Shown one piece after another: positions 34,642 through 43,484 of a DNA stretch of 64,000 nt. Position numbers and translations under genes: made by a program. Under the pieces are notes generated by a model, which was given only the letters and a program-made list of their open reading frames with translations, was not told the origin of the DNA and searched no databases. Each line of letters starts with the position of its first letter. Within the stretch, counting starts at the first letter, position 1. This stretch comes from BOG-931 sp963781725 (GTDB lineage Bacteria; Pseudomonadota; Alphaproteobacteria; Rhizobiales; Xanthobacteraceae), in assembly GCA_963781725.1 (NCBI GenBank), contig CAWAGV010000002.1, positions 2,914,001 through 2,978,000 of the forward strand. The letters run 5' to 3'.

Positions 34642-35900
34642 TGCTTTCAGCACTCGATCTCGCCCGCCGCATCGAAGCCGGAGAACTGACGCCGCGCGCT
34701 GTCCTTGAGACGTGCGTGGAGGCGATTGCCGCGCGCGAGGGCGAGGTTCGTGCTTTCGCCGCGCTCGATCTTGAAAAGGCACGGCGTGCCGCGGAAGACA
34801 AAAGGCTTGCCGCATTGCCGCTTCGCGGCCTGCCGGTTGCGTTCAAGGATATCTACGACACCGCGGATTTCCCGACCCAGTACGGTTCGCCGATCTATAC
34901 CGGCCATCGGCCGGCCGCCGACGCAACGGCCGTGGTCATGACGCGGCAGGCCGGCGGCAACATTATCGGCAAGACGGTGACGACGGAGTTCGCCTCCTTG
35001 GTGCCGTCGGTGACGCGCAATCCGCACAATCTCGAACACACGCCGGGCGGTTCGTCGTCCGGCTCGTGCGCCGCGATCGCCGCCGGCATGGTGCCGATCA
35101 CGTTCGGCACGCAAACCGCGGGCTCGGTGGTCCGGCCGGCATCGTTCTGCGGCGTCGCCGGCTTCAAACCGTCGTACCGGCTGATCCCGCTGGTCGGGGT
35201 CAAAGACGTGTCCTGGCATCTCGACACCGCCGGTGTGTTCGGCGCGGGCGTGGCCGATGTCGCTTTTGCAGCGGCGGCCATCACCGGGCGCGATCTGCGC
35301 GTTGACGGCAGGACGCCGGCGCCGCCGCGGATCGCTCTGGCGCGGACGCACCTGTGGAACGAGGCCAGTCCGGCGATGCAGAAAGCGCTCGAGACCGCGG
35401 CGCGCGCCGCCGAGGCCGCCGGTGCAAAGGTCGCCGATCTCACGCTGCCGCCGCTTCTCGAGCAGGCCCACGCCGCGCAATTCGTCATTCAGGACTACGA
35501 AACCGCCCGCTCGCTGGCGTTCGAGAATGACCGCCATCGCGACCTGATCGACCCGCGGCTGCGTGATGCGCTCGAAACAGGCTGGAGGATTTCCGCCGAC
35601 GACTACGATGCGGCGCGCCGCGCCGCGAGCCGCGGCCGGCAGGTGTTGGCCGACTGCATGGCCGAATACGACGTGGTGCTGACGCCGTCGGCGCCCGGCG
35701 CGGCGCCGCGCGGTTTCGCCAGCACCGGCAACGCCATGTTCAACCGGTTGTGGACGCTGATGGGCGCGCCCTGCATCAACGTACCGGGACTAAGCGATAA
35801 CGGCTTGCCGCTCGGCATGCAGATCGTCGGCCGCTTCGGCCGGGATCGCACCACGCTGGAAGCCGCGCTGTTCGTCGAACGAGCCATCAAAAAGAATTGA
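34641..35900 (+). CDS. Amidase signature family hydrolase
   Basis: Amide hydrolase of 419 residues with the Ser-cisSer-Lys catalytic triad: lysine in 'GLPVAFKDIYDTADFP' (about residue 71), the glycine/serine-rich signature 'GGSSSGSCAAIAAGMVP' with cis-serine, and the nucleophile serine in 'TQTAGSVVRPASFCGV'. Length is short for the family (usually 450-500), mainly at the C-terminus, but all catalytic elements are present. It could hydrolyse aliphatic or aromatic amides. The start ATG at 34641 overlaps the DUF2798 stop. Confidence 0.9.
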   Translation: MLSALDLARRIEAGELTPRAVLETCVEAIAAREGEVRAFAALDLEKARRAAEDKRLAALPLRGLPVAFKDIYDTADFPTQYGSPIYTGHRPAADATAVVMTRQAGGNIIGKTVTTEFASLVPSVTRNPHNLEHTPGGSSSGSCAAIAAGMVPITFGTQTAGSVVRPASFCGVAGFKPSYRLIPLVGVKDVSWHLDTAGVFGAGVADVAFAAAAITGRDLRVDGRTPAPPRIALARTHLWNEASPAMQKALETAARAAEAAGAKVADLTLPPLLEQAHAAQFVIQDYETARSLAFENDRHRDLIDPRLRDALETGWRISADDYDAARRAASRGRQVLADCMAEYDVVLTPSAPGAAPRGFASTGNAMFNRLWTLMGAPCINVPGLSDNGLPLGMQIVGRFGRDRTTLEAALFVERAIKKN

Positions 35901-35946
35901 ATGCCAGCCGTTATTTTACGCGCGCGATTGCTCGTGATCGCGTGCG

Positions 35947-36255
35947 TCAGACCTGCTTGTCGTCGAACAGATACATGTCGGCACCGCCGGTGGCGAAAGT
36001 CTGCACGTCGGCCGCTGCGGCCTGGCCTTCCGGGCTGGCAAAGGCGCGCTGGATCGCTGCCATGTCGTCGAAATGCAGGATGGCGACCAGATGAAGCGCC
36101 GACGGGCCGGCCGGCGTCGCGATCGGCCCGGTGCTGACTTCGTATTTTCTGAGCCCGGGAATGGTGTTGGCCAGCGGAACATGTTTGTCGAAATAGTGCC
36201 TGTTGAATGCAGCCGGATCTTTCGGCGTTTTATACATGACGAGCAATCGAGCCAT
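35947..36255 (-). CDS. EthD-domain protein (dimeric alpha/beta barrel)
   Basis: A 102-residue ferredoxin-like (dimeric alpha/beta-barrel) protein. The EthD pattern is 'RLLVMYKTPKDPAAFNRHYF' followed by 'HVPLANTIPGLRKYEVS'; the His in 'YFDKHVPL' is conserved in the family. Such proteins occur as accessory or isomerase/decarboxylase components in degradation pathways, but individual roles are usually unknown. It lies 24 bases downstream of metH on the opposite-strand-consistent minus strand, so it could be read through from metH, though it has no evident link with methionine synthesis. Confidence 0.85.
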   Translation of the reverse strand: MARLLVMYKTPKDPAAFNRHYFDKHVPLANTIPGLRKYEVSTGPIATPAGPSALHLVAILHFDDMAAIQRAFASPEGQAAAADVQTFATGGADMYLFDDKQV

Positions 36256-36279
36256 CGTCCGTCTCCTGTGTCTTGCCGT

Positions 36280-39200
36280 TTATTCCGCCGCGGAACGGGC
36301 CGCGGCCAGCGGATCGTAATTGAGGACTGGCGCCAGCCACCGCTCCATCTCGGCCAAGGTCATGCCCTTGCGCGCGGCATAATCCTCGACCTGGTCGCGT
36401 TCGATCTTGCCGACGCCGAAGTAGTAGCTCTCGGGATGGCTGAAATAGAGCCCGCTGACCGACGCTCCCGGCCACATCGCGAAGCTTTCGGTGAGCTTCA
36501 CGCCGATGCTGTTCTCGCCGTCGAGCAGCTTGAACAGCGTGCCCTTCTCGGTGTGATCGGGCTGCGCCGGATAGCCCGGCGCCGGACGGATGCCGCGATA
36601 TTTTTCCGAGATCAGTTCGCTGGTGCTCAGGGTTTCGCCGGCCGCATAACCCCAGAATGTCTTGCGGATGCGTTGGTGCAGCCGCTCCGCGGCGGCTTCA
36701 GCGAGGCGGTCGGCCAGCGCCTTGGCGAGGATCGCCGAATAATCGTCATTGGCGTGCTTGAAGCGATCGACCACCGCCTGCTCGCCGATGCCGGCGGTGA
36801 CGGCAAATGCGCCGATATAGTCGGCCAGTCCGCTGGCGCGCGGCGCGATGAAATCGGCCAGCGCGACATTGGCGCGGCCTTCGCGCCGGGCAAGCTGTTG
36901 CCGCAGCGTATGCAGCGTGGCGACCGGCTTCACCCGCGCCTCGTCGGCAAAGACCAGAATGTCGTCGCCTTCGCTGTTCGCCGGCCACAGCCCGAACACG
37001 GCGCTGGCCTTGAACCACCGCTCGCCGGCGATCTGCTTGAGCATGGCCTGGGCATCGTCGAACAGACTGCGTGCGGCCTCGCCGACCGTGGCGTCGTCGA
37101 GGATCGCCGGATATTTGCCGTTGAGTTCCCAGGTAGTGAAGAACGGCGTCCAGTCAATCGTGTCGACGAGCTCGGAGATCGGAATGTCGTCGGCCTTGAA
37201 GGTCCCGATCTTCGGCGGCACCGGCGGCTTGTAGTCACCCGACCAGTCCAGCTTCAGGGCGTTGATGCGCGCTTCGGTGAGCGACAGGCGCTGCTTGTTA
37301 TCCTGGCTGCGGGCGTGCGCGGTGGCGATACGGGCATATTCTGCCCGGGTATCGTTGATGGCGCGGTCGCGCGTCTCGCGTGACAGCAGGGATGCCACGA
37401 CACCGACGGCGCGGCTTGCGTCGTTGACATAAAGCGCCTGACCGCGCCGGTAATTGGGATGGATTTTCACCGCAGTATGGACGCGGCTCGTGGTGGCGCC
37501 GCCGATCAGAAGCGGCAGGTCGAAGCCCTCGCGTTCCATTTCGGCGGCGACGTGGCACATCTCGTCGAGCGACGGCGTGATCAGCCCCGAAAGGCCGACG
37601 ATGTCGGCTTGTTCCTCGATCGCGGCCTTGATGATCTTTTCCGCCGGCACCATGACGCCGAGATCGACCACGTCGTAATTGTTGCACTGGAGCACGACGC
37701 CGACGATGTTCTTGCCGATGTCATGGACGTCGCCCTTGACGGTGGCGAGCACGATCTTGCCGCTCGACGACGAGTGCGCGCGGCCGTCCTTGTCCTGCTC
37801 CATGTAAGGCATGAGATACGCCACGGCCTGTTTCATGACGCGCGCCGATTTCACGACCTGCGGCAGGAACATCCGTCCGGAGCCGAACAGATCGCCGACC
37901 ACGTTCATGCCGTCCATCAGCGGGCCTTCGATCACCGCGAGCGGGCGGGGGGCGTTGCGCCGCGCTTCATCGACGTCGGCCTCGATGAAGTCGGTGAGGC
38001 CATGAACCAGCGCGTACGAGAGTCGCTTCTCGACCGGCAGTTCGCGCCATGACAGATCGGCTTCTTTCTTTTCCTTGCCATGGCCGCGATGGCTTTTGGC
38101 GAGCGCCAGCAGCCGATCCGCAGCATCGTCGCGGCGATTGAGCACGACGTCTTCGCAGGCCTCGCGCAGTTCCGGGTTGATGTCGTCATACACGACCATC
38201 TGGCCGGCATTGACGATGCCCATGTCCATGCCGGCCTTGATGGCGTGATAGAGAAACACCGAATGCATCGCTTCGCGCACCGACTCATTGCCGCGGAACG
38301 AGAACGACAGGTTGGAAACCCCGCCGGACACGTGAACGTGCGGCAGGTTTTCGCGCAGCCACCGCGCCGCCTCGATGAAGGCGACGCCGTAGCCGTTGTG
38401 CTCGTCCATACCGGTGGCAATGGCAAAGATGTTCGGATCGATGATGATGTCCTGCGGCGGGAAGCCGACCTGATTGACCAGGATGTCGTAGGCGCGCGCG
38501 GCGATACCGGTCTTGCGCTGCAGCGTATCCGCCTGGCCGGTTTCGTCGAACGCCATGACGACGACGGCCGCGCCGTAGCGGCGTACCAGCTTGGCGTGGT
38601 CGATGAACGCCCGTTCGCCTTCCTTCAGCGAGATCGAGTTGACCACGCATTTGCCTTGCGCGCATTTCAGGCCGGCCTCGATCACCGAAAATTTCGACGA
38701 ATCGATCATGATCGGCACGCGGGCGATATCGGGCTCGGCAGCGATCAGGTTCAGGAACGTGGTCATGGCCTTTTCAGAATCGAGCAGGCCTTCGTCCATG
38801 TTGACGTCGATGATCTGCGCGCCGTTCTCGACCTGATCGCGCGCGACTGCCAGCGCGGCGGCGTAGTCGCCGGCCGTGATCAGCTTGCGGAAGCGCGCCG
38901 ATCCGGTGACGTTGGTGCGCTCGCCGATGTTCACGAACGGAATCTCGGGCGTCAGGGTGAAGGCCTCGAGACCGGAGAGCCGCAACCGCGGCGCAATTTC
39001 CGGGATCGCGCGCGGCCGCTTGCCGGCGACGGCCTTGGCAATGGCGCGGATGTGGTCCGGCGTGGTGCCGCAGCAGCCGCCGGCGATGTTCACAAGGCCG
39101 GACTCGGCGAATTCGCCGATCTGCGCCGCCATCATGTCGGGGCTCTCGTCATAGTGCCCGAACTCGTTCGGCAGCCCGGCATTCGGGTAGGCGCAGACCA

Positions 39201-40011
39201 GCGTGTCGGCGACGCGGCCGAGTTCGGCGATGTGGGCGCGCATTTCTTTGGCGCCGAGTGCACAGTTAAGCCCGATCGACAGCGGGACGGCATGGACGAC
39301 GGAATTCCAGAACGCCTCCGGCGTCTGGCCGGAGAGCAACCGCCCGGAACGGTCGGTGATGGTGCCGGACAGCATCAGCGGCACATCGATGCCGCGCGCC
39401 TCCAGTTCTTCGATCGCCGCAAAAATCGCCGCTTTGGCGTTGAGCGTATCGAAGATTGTCTCGATCAGGAGCGTATCGACGCCGCCGTCGAGCAGTCCGC
39501 GGATCTGCTCCGTATAAGCAGCGCGCAATTGATCGAAGGTGATCGAGCGGAAACTCGGATTGAGTACATCTGGCGAAATCGACGCGGTGCGGTTGGTCGG
39601 TCCGATGGCGCCGGCGACGAAGCGTTGCTTGCCGTCCTCATCCTGGGCTTGACGAGCGGCTTCCCGTGCCAGCCTGGCGCCTTCGAGATTCAGCTCATAG
39701 GCGATCTCGGCCATGCCGTAGTCGGCCTGGGCGATGCTGGTCGAGGAGAATGTGTTGGTCGATACGATGTCGGCGCCGGCGCGGAAATAGGCGAGGTGGA
39801 TGGCGCGGATCGCATCCGGCCGGGTGAGAATCAGCAGATCGTTGTTGCCGCGCACCTCGCGGTTCCAGGCGTCGAATCGCGCGCCGCGAAAGCCCTGTTC
39901 ATCGAGGCGCAGCGCCTGGATCATTGTGCCCATGGCGCCGTCGAGCACGAGAATGCGCTCGGCGGCGAGCCGGCGCAGCGTGGTTTCGGCCGCGGACGCA
40001 GACTTACGCAT
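36280..40011 (-). CDS. metH: Cobalamin-dependent methionine synthase
   Basis: Transfers the methyl group of 5-methyltetrahydrofolate to homocysteine through cobalamin. The 1243-residue protein contains all four modules: homocysteine-binding barrel with zinc cysteines in 'SIGLNCALG' and 'GGCCGTTPDHI'; pterin-binding domain ('FVNIGERTNVTGSARF'); cobalamin domain with the axial-histidine motif 'KGDVHDIGKNIVGVVL'; and the SAM-dependent reactivation domain with 'IRPAPGYPAQPDHTEKG'. The frame is open to 40107, but the ATG at 40011 fits the family N-terminus and length (E. coli 1227). It follows metF by four bases on the same strand. Confidence 0.97.
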   Translation of the reverse strand: MRKSASAAETTLRRLAAERILVLDGAMGTMIQALRLDEQGFRGARFDAWNREVRGNNDLLILTRPDAIRAIHLAYFRAGADIVSTNTFSSTSIAQADYGMAEIAYELNLEGARLAREAARQAQDEDGKQRFVAGAIGPTNRTASISPDVLNPSFRSITFDQLRAAYTEQIRGLLDGGVDTLLIETIFDTLNAKAAIFAAIEELEARGIDVPLMLSGTITDRSGRLLSGQTPEAFWNSVVHAVPLSIGLNCALGAKEMRAHIAELGRVADTLVCAYPNAGLPNEFGHYDESPDMMAAQIGEFAESGLVNIAGGCCGTTPDHIRAIAKAVAGKRPRAIPEIAPRLRLSGLEAFTLTPEIPFVNIGERTNVTGSARFRKLITAGDYAAALAVARDQVENGAQIIDVNMDEGLLDSEKAMTTFLNLIAAEPDIARVPIMIDSSKFSVIEAGLKCAQGKCVVNSISLKEGERAFIDHAKLVRRYGAAVVVMAFDETGQADTLQRKTGIAARAYDILVNQVGFPPQDIIIDPNIFAIATGMDEHNGYGVAFIEAARWLRENLPHVHVSGGVSNLSFSFRGNESVREAMHSVFLYHAIKAGMDMGIVNAGQMVVYDDINPELREACEDVVLNRRDDAADRLLALAKSHRGHGKEKKEADLSWRELPVEKRLSYALVHGLTDFIEADVDEARRNAPRPLAVIEGPLMDGMNVVGDLFGSGRMFLPQVVKSARVMKQAVAYLMPYMEQDKDGRAHSSSSGKIVLATVKGDVHDIGKNIVGVVLQCNNYDVVDLGVMVPAEKIIKAAIEEQADIVGLSGLITPSLDEMCHVAAEMEREGFDLPLLIGGATTSRVHTAVKIHPNYRRGQALYVNDASRAVGVVASLLSRETRDRAINDTRAEYARIATAHARSQDNKQRLSLTEARINALKLDWSGDYKPPVPPKIGTFKADDIPISELVDTIDWTPFFTTWELNGKYPAILDDATVGEAARSLFDDAQAMLKQIAGERWFKASAVFGLWPANSEGDDILVFADEARVKPVATLHTLRQQLARREGRANVALADFIAPRASGLADYIGAFAVTAGIGEQAVVDRFKHANDDYSAILAKALADRLAEAAAERLHQRIRKTFWGYAAGETLSTSELISEKYRGIRPAPGYPAQPDHTEKGTLFKLLDGENSIGVKLTESFAMWPGASVSGLYFSHPESYYFGVGKIERDQVEDYAARKGMTLAEMERWLAPVLNYDPLAAARSAAE

Positions 40012-40015
40012 AAAA

Positions 40016-40918
40016 CTACGCGCGCTCCCTTTCAGGCTGCAACGGGGCGTCTGCGCCGTGTTCCTTGCTCGGCCGCACGCCAAGCAGGTGACAGACCGCG
40101 TACACAAGGTCGGCGCGGTTCATGGTGTAAAAATGAAAGTCGGTGACGTCGTTCTCGACCAGATCGAGCACCTGCTCGGCGGCGACCGCGGCGGCGATCA
40201 GCTTGCGGGTCGCGGCATCGTCGTCGAGGCCATCGAAGCGGTCGGCGAGCCACGGCGGGATCGAGGCGCCGCAGCGCGCGGCGAACGTCCTGGTGGTCTT
40301 GAAGTTCTGCACCGGCAGGATGCCGGGCACGATCGGGATATCGATGCCGGTTGCGCGGACGCGGTCGAGATAGCGAAAGTACAGGTCGTTCTCGAAGAAG
40401 AACTGCGTGATCGCGCGCGTTGCGCCGGCATCGACCTTGGCCTTGAGCATGTCGATATCGGCGGCGACCGAGGCGCTGTCCGGATGCTTTTCCGGATAGG
40501 CCGAGACCGAAACTTCGAGGTCGGCGATGCGCTTGATGCCGTCGACGAGGTCGGCGGCGTTGTCATAGCCGCCGGGATGCGGCGCATAGCGCTGGCCGGC
40601 GCCGTCGGGCGGATCGCCGCGCAGCGCCACGATGTGGCGCACACCGGCTTCCGCATAACCGCGGATCACCGCGTCGACATCGCCGCGTGTGGCGCCGACG
40701 CAGGTGAGATGCGCTGCCGGCGTCAGCATGGTTTCGGCAAGGATGCGTTTGACCGTGGCGTGGGTGCGCTCGCGCGTCGAGCCGCCAGCGCCATAGGTCA
40801 CCGAAACGAAATTGGGATGCAGCGGCGCCAGCCGGCTGACCGCTTCCCACAGCGAATGTTCCATCTCCGCCGTCTTCGGCGGGAAAAACTCAAACGAGAC
40901 GCGAATGGGTACGCGCAT
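40016..40918 (-). CDS. metF: Methylenetetrahydrofolate reductase
   Basis: FAD enzyme of 300 residues that reduces 5,10-methylene- to 5-methyl-tetrahydrofolate, the methyl donor for MetH next to it. Seen motifs: 'VSFEFFPPKTAEMEHSLW' at the N-terminus with the catalytic Glu, 'VSVTYGAGGSTRERTHATV', 'IVALRGDPPDG' and 'AITQFFFENDLYFRYLD'. The long upstream frame to 41527 is antisense-type noise inside the regulator gene; the ATG at 40918 overlaps the regulator stop by one base (TGATG). The arrangement regulator-metF-metH is one operon. Confidence 0.96.
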   Translation of the reverse strand: MRVPIRVSFEFFPPKTAEMEHSLWEAVSRLAPLHPNFVSVTYGAGGSTRERTHATVKRILAETMLTPAAHLTCVGATRGDVDAVIRGYAEAGVRHIVALRGDPPDGAGQRYAPHPGGYDNAADLVDGIKRIADLEVSVSAYPEKHPDSASVAADIDMLKAKVDAGATRAITQFFFENDLYFRYLDRVRATGIDIPIVPGILPVQNFKTTRTFAARCGASIPPWLADRFDGLDDDAATRKLIAAAVAAEQVLDLVENDVTDFHFYTMNRADLVYAVCHLLGVRPSKEHGADAPLQPERERA

Positions 40919-41913
40919 CACGCCACCTCGCGCGGCTTCGGCGCCGCCAGCATCATGCGCGGATCGCGCGCCAGCCACAGTGACACCGCGATCTTGCCGT
41001 CCGGGCCCGGCGGCAAGGTTTGCTGACCGACGATGTCGAGGCCGGCAGCTTCCAGCCATTGCGTCACGGTCTCGGGCGCGAAGCCGAGCCGCCGGTGGGC
41101 ATGCTCGTCGCGAAGAAATTCGAGGTCGTGCGGCGCGAAATCCACGACCAGCAGCCTGCCGCCCGGCCGCAGCACGCGCACCGCTTCGCGGATCGCGCGC
41201 GGACCATCGTCGAGGAAGTGCAGCACCTGATGGACGATGACCACGTCGAACAAATCCTGCGGCAAAGCGAGGTCGTAGATGTCGCCCTGCCGCACGCTGC
41301 AATTCTTCAAGCCGGCGCGATCGAGCCGGGCCCGCGCCAGCGCCAGCATGTCGAGCGACAGATCGAGGCCGAGCCCGCGTTCGATGTCGTTGGCGAACAG
41401 TTCCAGCATGCGGCCGGTGCCGGTGCCGAGATCGAGCAGGGCGCGGATCGGCTTGTCGGCGAGCGCGGTCCGGATCGCGTCTTCCACGGCGGCATCGGCG
41501 ACGTGCAGCTTGCGAATGCGGTCCCACTCGGCGGCGTGCTTGCGGAAATAGTTCTGCGCCGCCGTGGCGCGCGCGGTGCGCACCGCGGCGAGCCGTTCGC
41601 GGTCGCGCGCGATCACCGGGTCGTCGGGATCGAGCCGCGCGATCATGGCGCGCGCAATGTCGGCCGGGCTGCCGTGCTCGGCCATGCGGAAGAAGGCCCA
41701 GGAGCCCTCGCGGAAACGCTCGACCAGTCCGGCCTCGGCGAGCAGGCGAAGATGCCGCGACAGCCGCGGTTGCGATTGCCGCAGGATTTCGGTCAGGTCG
41801 GAGACGGTCAGCTCTGCCTCGGCCAGCAGCGCCAGGATGCGCAGCCGCGTGGCTTCCCCCGCCGCCTTGAGCATGGCGGTGAGATCCGGGAATGAAAGGG
41901 CGTTGCTGTCCAC
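40918..41913 (-). CDS. ArsR-family regulator fused to SAM-dependent methyltransferase
   Basis: A 331-residue fusion. Residues about 5-95 form an ArsR winged helix ('LAEAELTVSDLTEILRQSQP', 'LSRHLRLLAEAGLVERFREG'); residues about 150-290 form a class I methyltransferase with the SAM loop 'ALLDLGTGTGRMLELFANDI' and 'VVIVHQVLHFLDDGPRAIRE'. It starts at a GTG (41913). As first gene of the metF-metH operon and with a perfect 18-bp palindrome 24 bases upstream, it probably senses SAM or S-adenosylhomocysteine and autoregulates the operon, comparable to SahR-like control. Whether the methyltransferase half is catalytic or only a ligand sensor is unknown. Confidence 0.9.
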   Translation of the reverse strand: MDSNALSFPDLTAMLKAAGEATRLRILALLAEAELTVSDLTEILRQSQPRLSRHLRLLAEAGLVERFREGSWAFFRMAEHGSPADIARAMIARLDPDDPVIARDRERLAAVRTARATAAQNYFRKHAAEWDRIRKLHVADAAVEDAIRTALADKPIRALLDLGTGTGRMLELFANDIERGLGLDLSLDMLALARARLDRAGLKNCSVRQGDIYDLALPQDLFDVVIVHQVLHFLDDGPRAIREAVRVLRPGGRLLVVDFAPHDLEFLRDEHAHRRLGFAPETVTQWLEAAGLDIVGQQTLPPGPDGKIAVSLWLARDPRMMLAAPKPREVA

Positions 41914-41936
41914 CGTCGGGACCTCGTCGGACTAGA

Positions 41937-41977
41937 TATAAAGATATCTTTATACGATTAAGTATTCAGGTCAAGTG
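41937..41977 (-). promoter_or_regulatory. Palindromic operator and promoter of the ArsR-metF-metH operon
   Basis: TATAAAGATATCTTTATA at 41937-41954 is a perfect 18-bp palindrome, a typical ArsR-family operator. On the minus strand TTGACC (plus 41969-41974) supplies a -35-like box 16-17 bases from TAAAGA/AAAGAT inside the palindrome, so repressor binding would cover the -10. The left end of the insertion sequence abuts this -35. Confidence 0.65.
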
Positions 41978-41979
41978 GG

Positions 41980-42001
41980 GATTGTATACTTGACACATAC
42001 A
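41980..42001 (+). repeat. Left terminal inverted repeat of the IS
   Basis: 22 bp matching the right end at 21 positions. The TTGACA inside (41990-41995) is 17 bases from TAGCTT (42013-42018), so the repeat itself probably supplies the -35 box of the transposase promoter. Confidence 0.85.
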
Positions 42002-42038
42002 TTCAGATGGTCTAGCTTAGGATTCAAGGAGTTAGACT

Positions 42039-42818
42039 ATGAGTATTTTATCTGCTGCCCACTTCCATAACGAGGCCGCCGCTGTCGCCCGATTGGAGGC
42101 GATTGTGTGGGCAAACGGGCCGGTATGCCCGCATTGCGGCGGTGTGGATCGCATTACCCCGGTCAAAGGTGGCCGCATTGGTTTGCGCCGCTGTGGCGAT
42201 TGCAAAAAGCAATTCACCTGCAAGGTCGGCACGGTGTTCGAGGACAGCAAGGTCCCGCTGCACAAATGGTTTCAGGCGGCTCGCCTGATGGCGTCGGGCA
42301 AGAAGGGTATCAGCAGCCACCAGCTGCATCGCACCCTTGGTGTGACTTACAAGACCGCATGGTTCATGTCGCACCGGCTACGCGAGGCAATGACCGTCGC
42401 GCCGAAAGGCCAAATCGGCGGCAGCGGAAAAATCGTCGAGGCCGATGAGACATTTTTCGTGAACCGCAAAGGCTTCAAGAAGTCCCGCGGCGGCGTCGGC
42501 CACAAGATGGCTATTGTCAGCCTTGTCGAGCGTGGCGGCCCGGTTCACTCAGTGGTTATGGAGCGAGTAACCCAGAGCGTCGAGAAGATCATTCGTCGCA
42601 ATGTGCATCATGATAGCAGGCTCATGACGGACACGGCTGCCTACTACAAGCGTAGCCGCTTCGGTATCGCGCAGCATGAAATGGTCAATCACGAAGCAGG
42701 CGAATATGCCTATGATGACGTGACCACCAACACGATTGAAGGCGTGTTCTCAATCTTCAAACGTGGCGATGAGCGCAAACCTACATACTACGACTATCAC
42801 CCCGAAAAGCCATCATGA
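42039..42818 (+). CDS. IS1595-family transposase, apparently shortened near the C-terminus
   Basis: DDE-type transposase of 259 residues. The N-terminal zinc ribbon has Cys30/Cys33 (CPHCGG) and Cys52/Cys55 (CGDCKKQF). The ISXO2-like catalytic domain keeps Asp136 (EADETFF), Asp198 (LMTDTAAYY) and Glu234 (NTIEGVFSIFKRG). Family members usually continue after this motif with about 60-70 residues including an 'H-RY--EFDFRYN'-type segment; here it passes directly to a short 'DERKPTYYDYHPEKPS' end, suggesting an internal deletion. A good AGGAG precedes ATG 42039. Its stop overlaps the next ORF (ATGA). Activity is doubtful. Confidence 0.9.
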   Translation: MSILSAAHFHNEAAAVARLEAIVWANGPVCPHCGGVDRITPVKGGRIGLRRCGDCKKQFTCKVGTVFEDSKVPLHKWFQAARLMASGKKGISSHQLHRTLGVTYKTAWFMSHRLREAMTVAPKGQIGGSGKIVEADETFFVNRKGFKKSRGGVGHKMAIVSLVERGGPVHSVVMERVTQSVEKIIRRNVHHDSRLMTDTAAYYKRSRFGIAQHEMVNHEAGEYAYDDVTTNTIEGVFSIFKRGDERKPTYYDYHPEKPS

Positions 42819-42988
42819 CGCAGGCTAAACGCACGATTAAGCCCGACGATAAGGCCCAATCCGACCGGTTCATTGAGACCGCTCGGAAGATCGGTGCGGA
42901 CAAGGATTCAGACGCCGGCGACGAGCTGATCGGCAAGCTGGCAAAGCAGCCCCCGGAGCCTAAAGCCAAGAAATCGGCTGCCAGCTAG
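42815..42988 (+). CDS. 57-residue IS-borne hypothetical protein
   Basis: Small charged protein starting TQAKRTIKPDDKAQSDRFIE, with an acidic middle and a Lys/Ala/Pro tail. It overlaps the transposase stop by four bases (ATGA), which is strong evidence that it is translated with the transposase. Similar 'DDK-QS-RFIETA' proteins are, to my recollection, common hypotheticals in Rhizobiales, often near mobile elements. No domain is known; it may be an accessory or an antitoxin-like passenger, but this is a guess. Confidence 0.7.
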   Translation: MTQAKRTIKPDDKAQSDRFIETARKIGADKDSDAGDELIGKLAKQPPEPKAKKSAAS

Positions 42989-43381
42989 TCATTGTTTGGG
43001 CACGCAGCTTGCAATGGCGAAAGCACATTGCTCTCCGGCAGTAAGTAGACCGCCGGTCGGTCCGACGTAATTGATGCTAGTTATTCGACCGCCGGTCATC
43101 GCAACGTTGACCGTGCAAAATCGCCTAGTAGAAACGGCTGTCGCGACATAGCTACCAGCAGTAACGACGGCATCTGTTCGCCCGTCACCGGAGTTGTAGG
43201 ACCAGACTTCAGTTTGCCCTACCGTGGCTTGATTTGCAGGCGGACCAGCACAGGCAAGCAACTGTTCTTTGGTAAGGCCGACCATGCTCTGCTGAGCTTC
43301 GCCTGCCACTTTCGCCCGTTGGAACGCGCATGCCGATAAAGCGAAGCCAAGGGCCAACGCCGTACACACCTGATAACGCAA
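42989..43381 (-). CDS. Putative lipoprotein passenger gene inside the IS
   Basis: About 130 residues, facing the transposase tail to tail. A signal with lipobox (TALALGFALSAC) leads to 'VGLTKEQLLACAGPPANQAT' and 'TEVWSYNSGDGRTDAVV', reminiscent of small SmpA/OmlA-like or uncharacterised rhizobial lipoproteins, and ends CAFAIASCVPKQ. No ATG fits: the longest frame begins within the right inverted repeat, so TTG at 43381 (close behind GGGGGGAG) or GTG at 43369 is more likely. A cell-envelope gene inside IS ends is unusual. Its function is unknown. Confidence 0.6.
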   Translation of the reverse strand: MRYQVCTALALGFALSACAFQRAKVAGEAQQSMVGLTKEQLLACAGPPANQATVGQTEVWSYNSGDGRTDAVVTAGSYVATAVSTRRFCTVNVAMTGGRITSINYVGPTGGLLTAGEQCAFAIASCVPKQ

Positions 43382-43462
43382 AGACTCCCCCCAATGCCCC
43401 AAGGGATCATCCGACAACCATGACGGGAGGGCAAGAGAATGTCCGATGCCGTTCTGACCCGG

Positions 43463-43484
43463 TGTATGTGTCAAGTATATAATC
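43463..43484 (-). repeat. Right terminal inverted repeat of the IS
   Basis: Reverse complement of the left end with one mismatch (ATTATATAC here versus ATTGTATAC at the left). Followed after four bases by the second copy of the target duplication GTCAAGTG (43489-43496). Confidence 0.85.

Noticed and set aside
38080..40146. 688-codon plus-strand frame inside metH
   Set aside because: Shadow of metH; all MetH motifs are on the minus strand.
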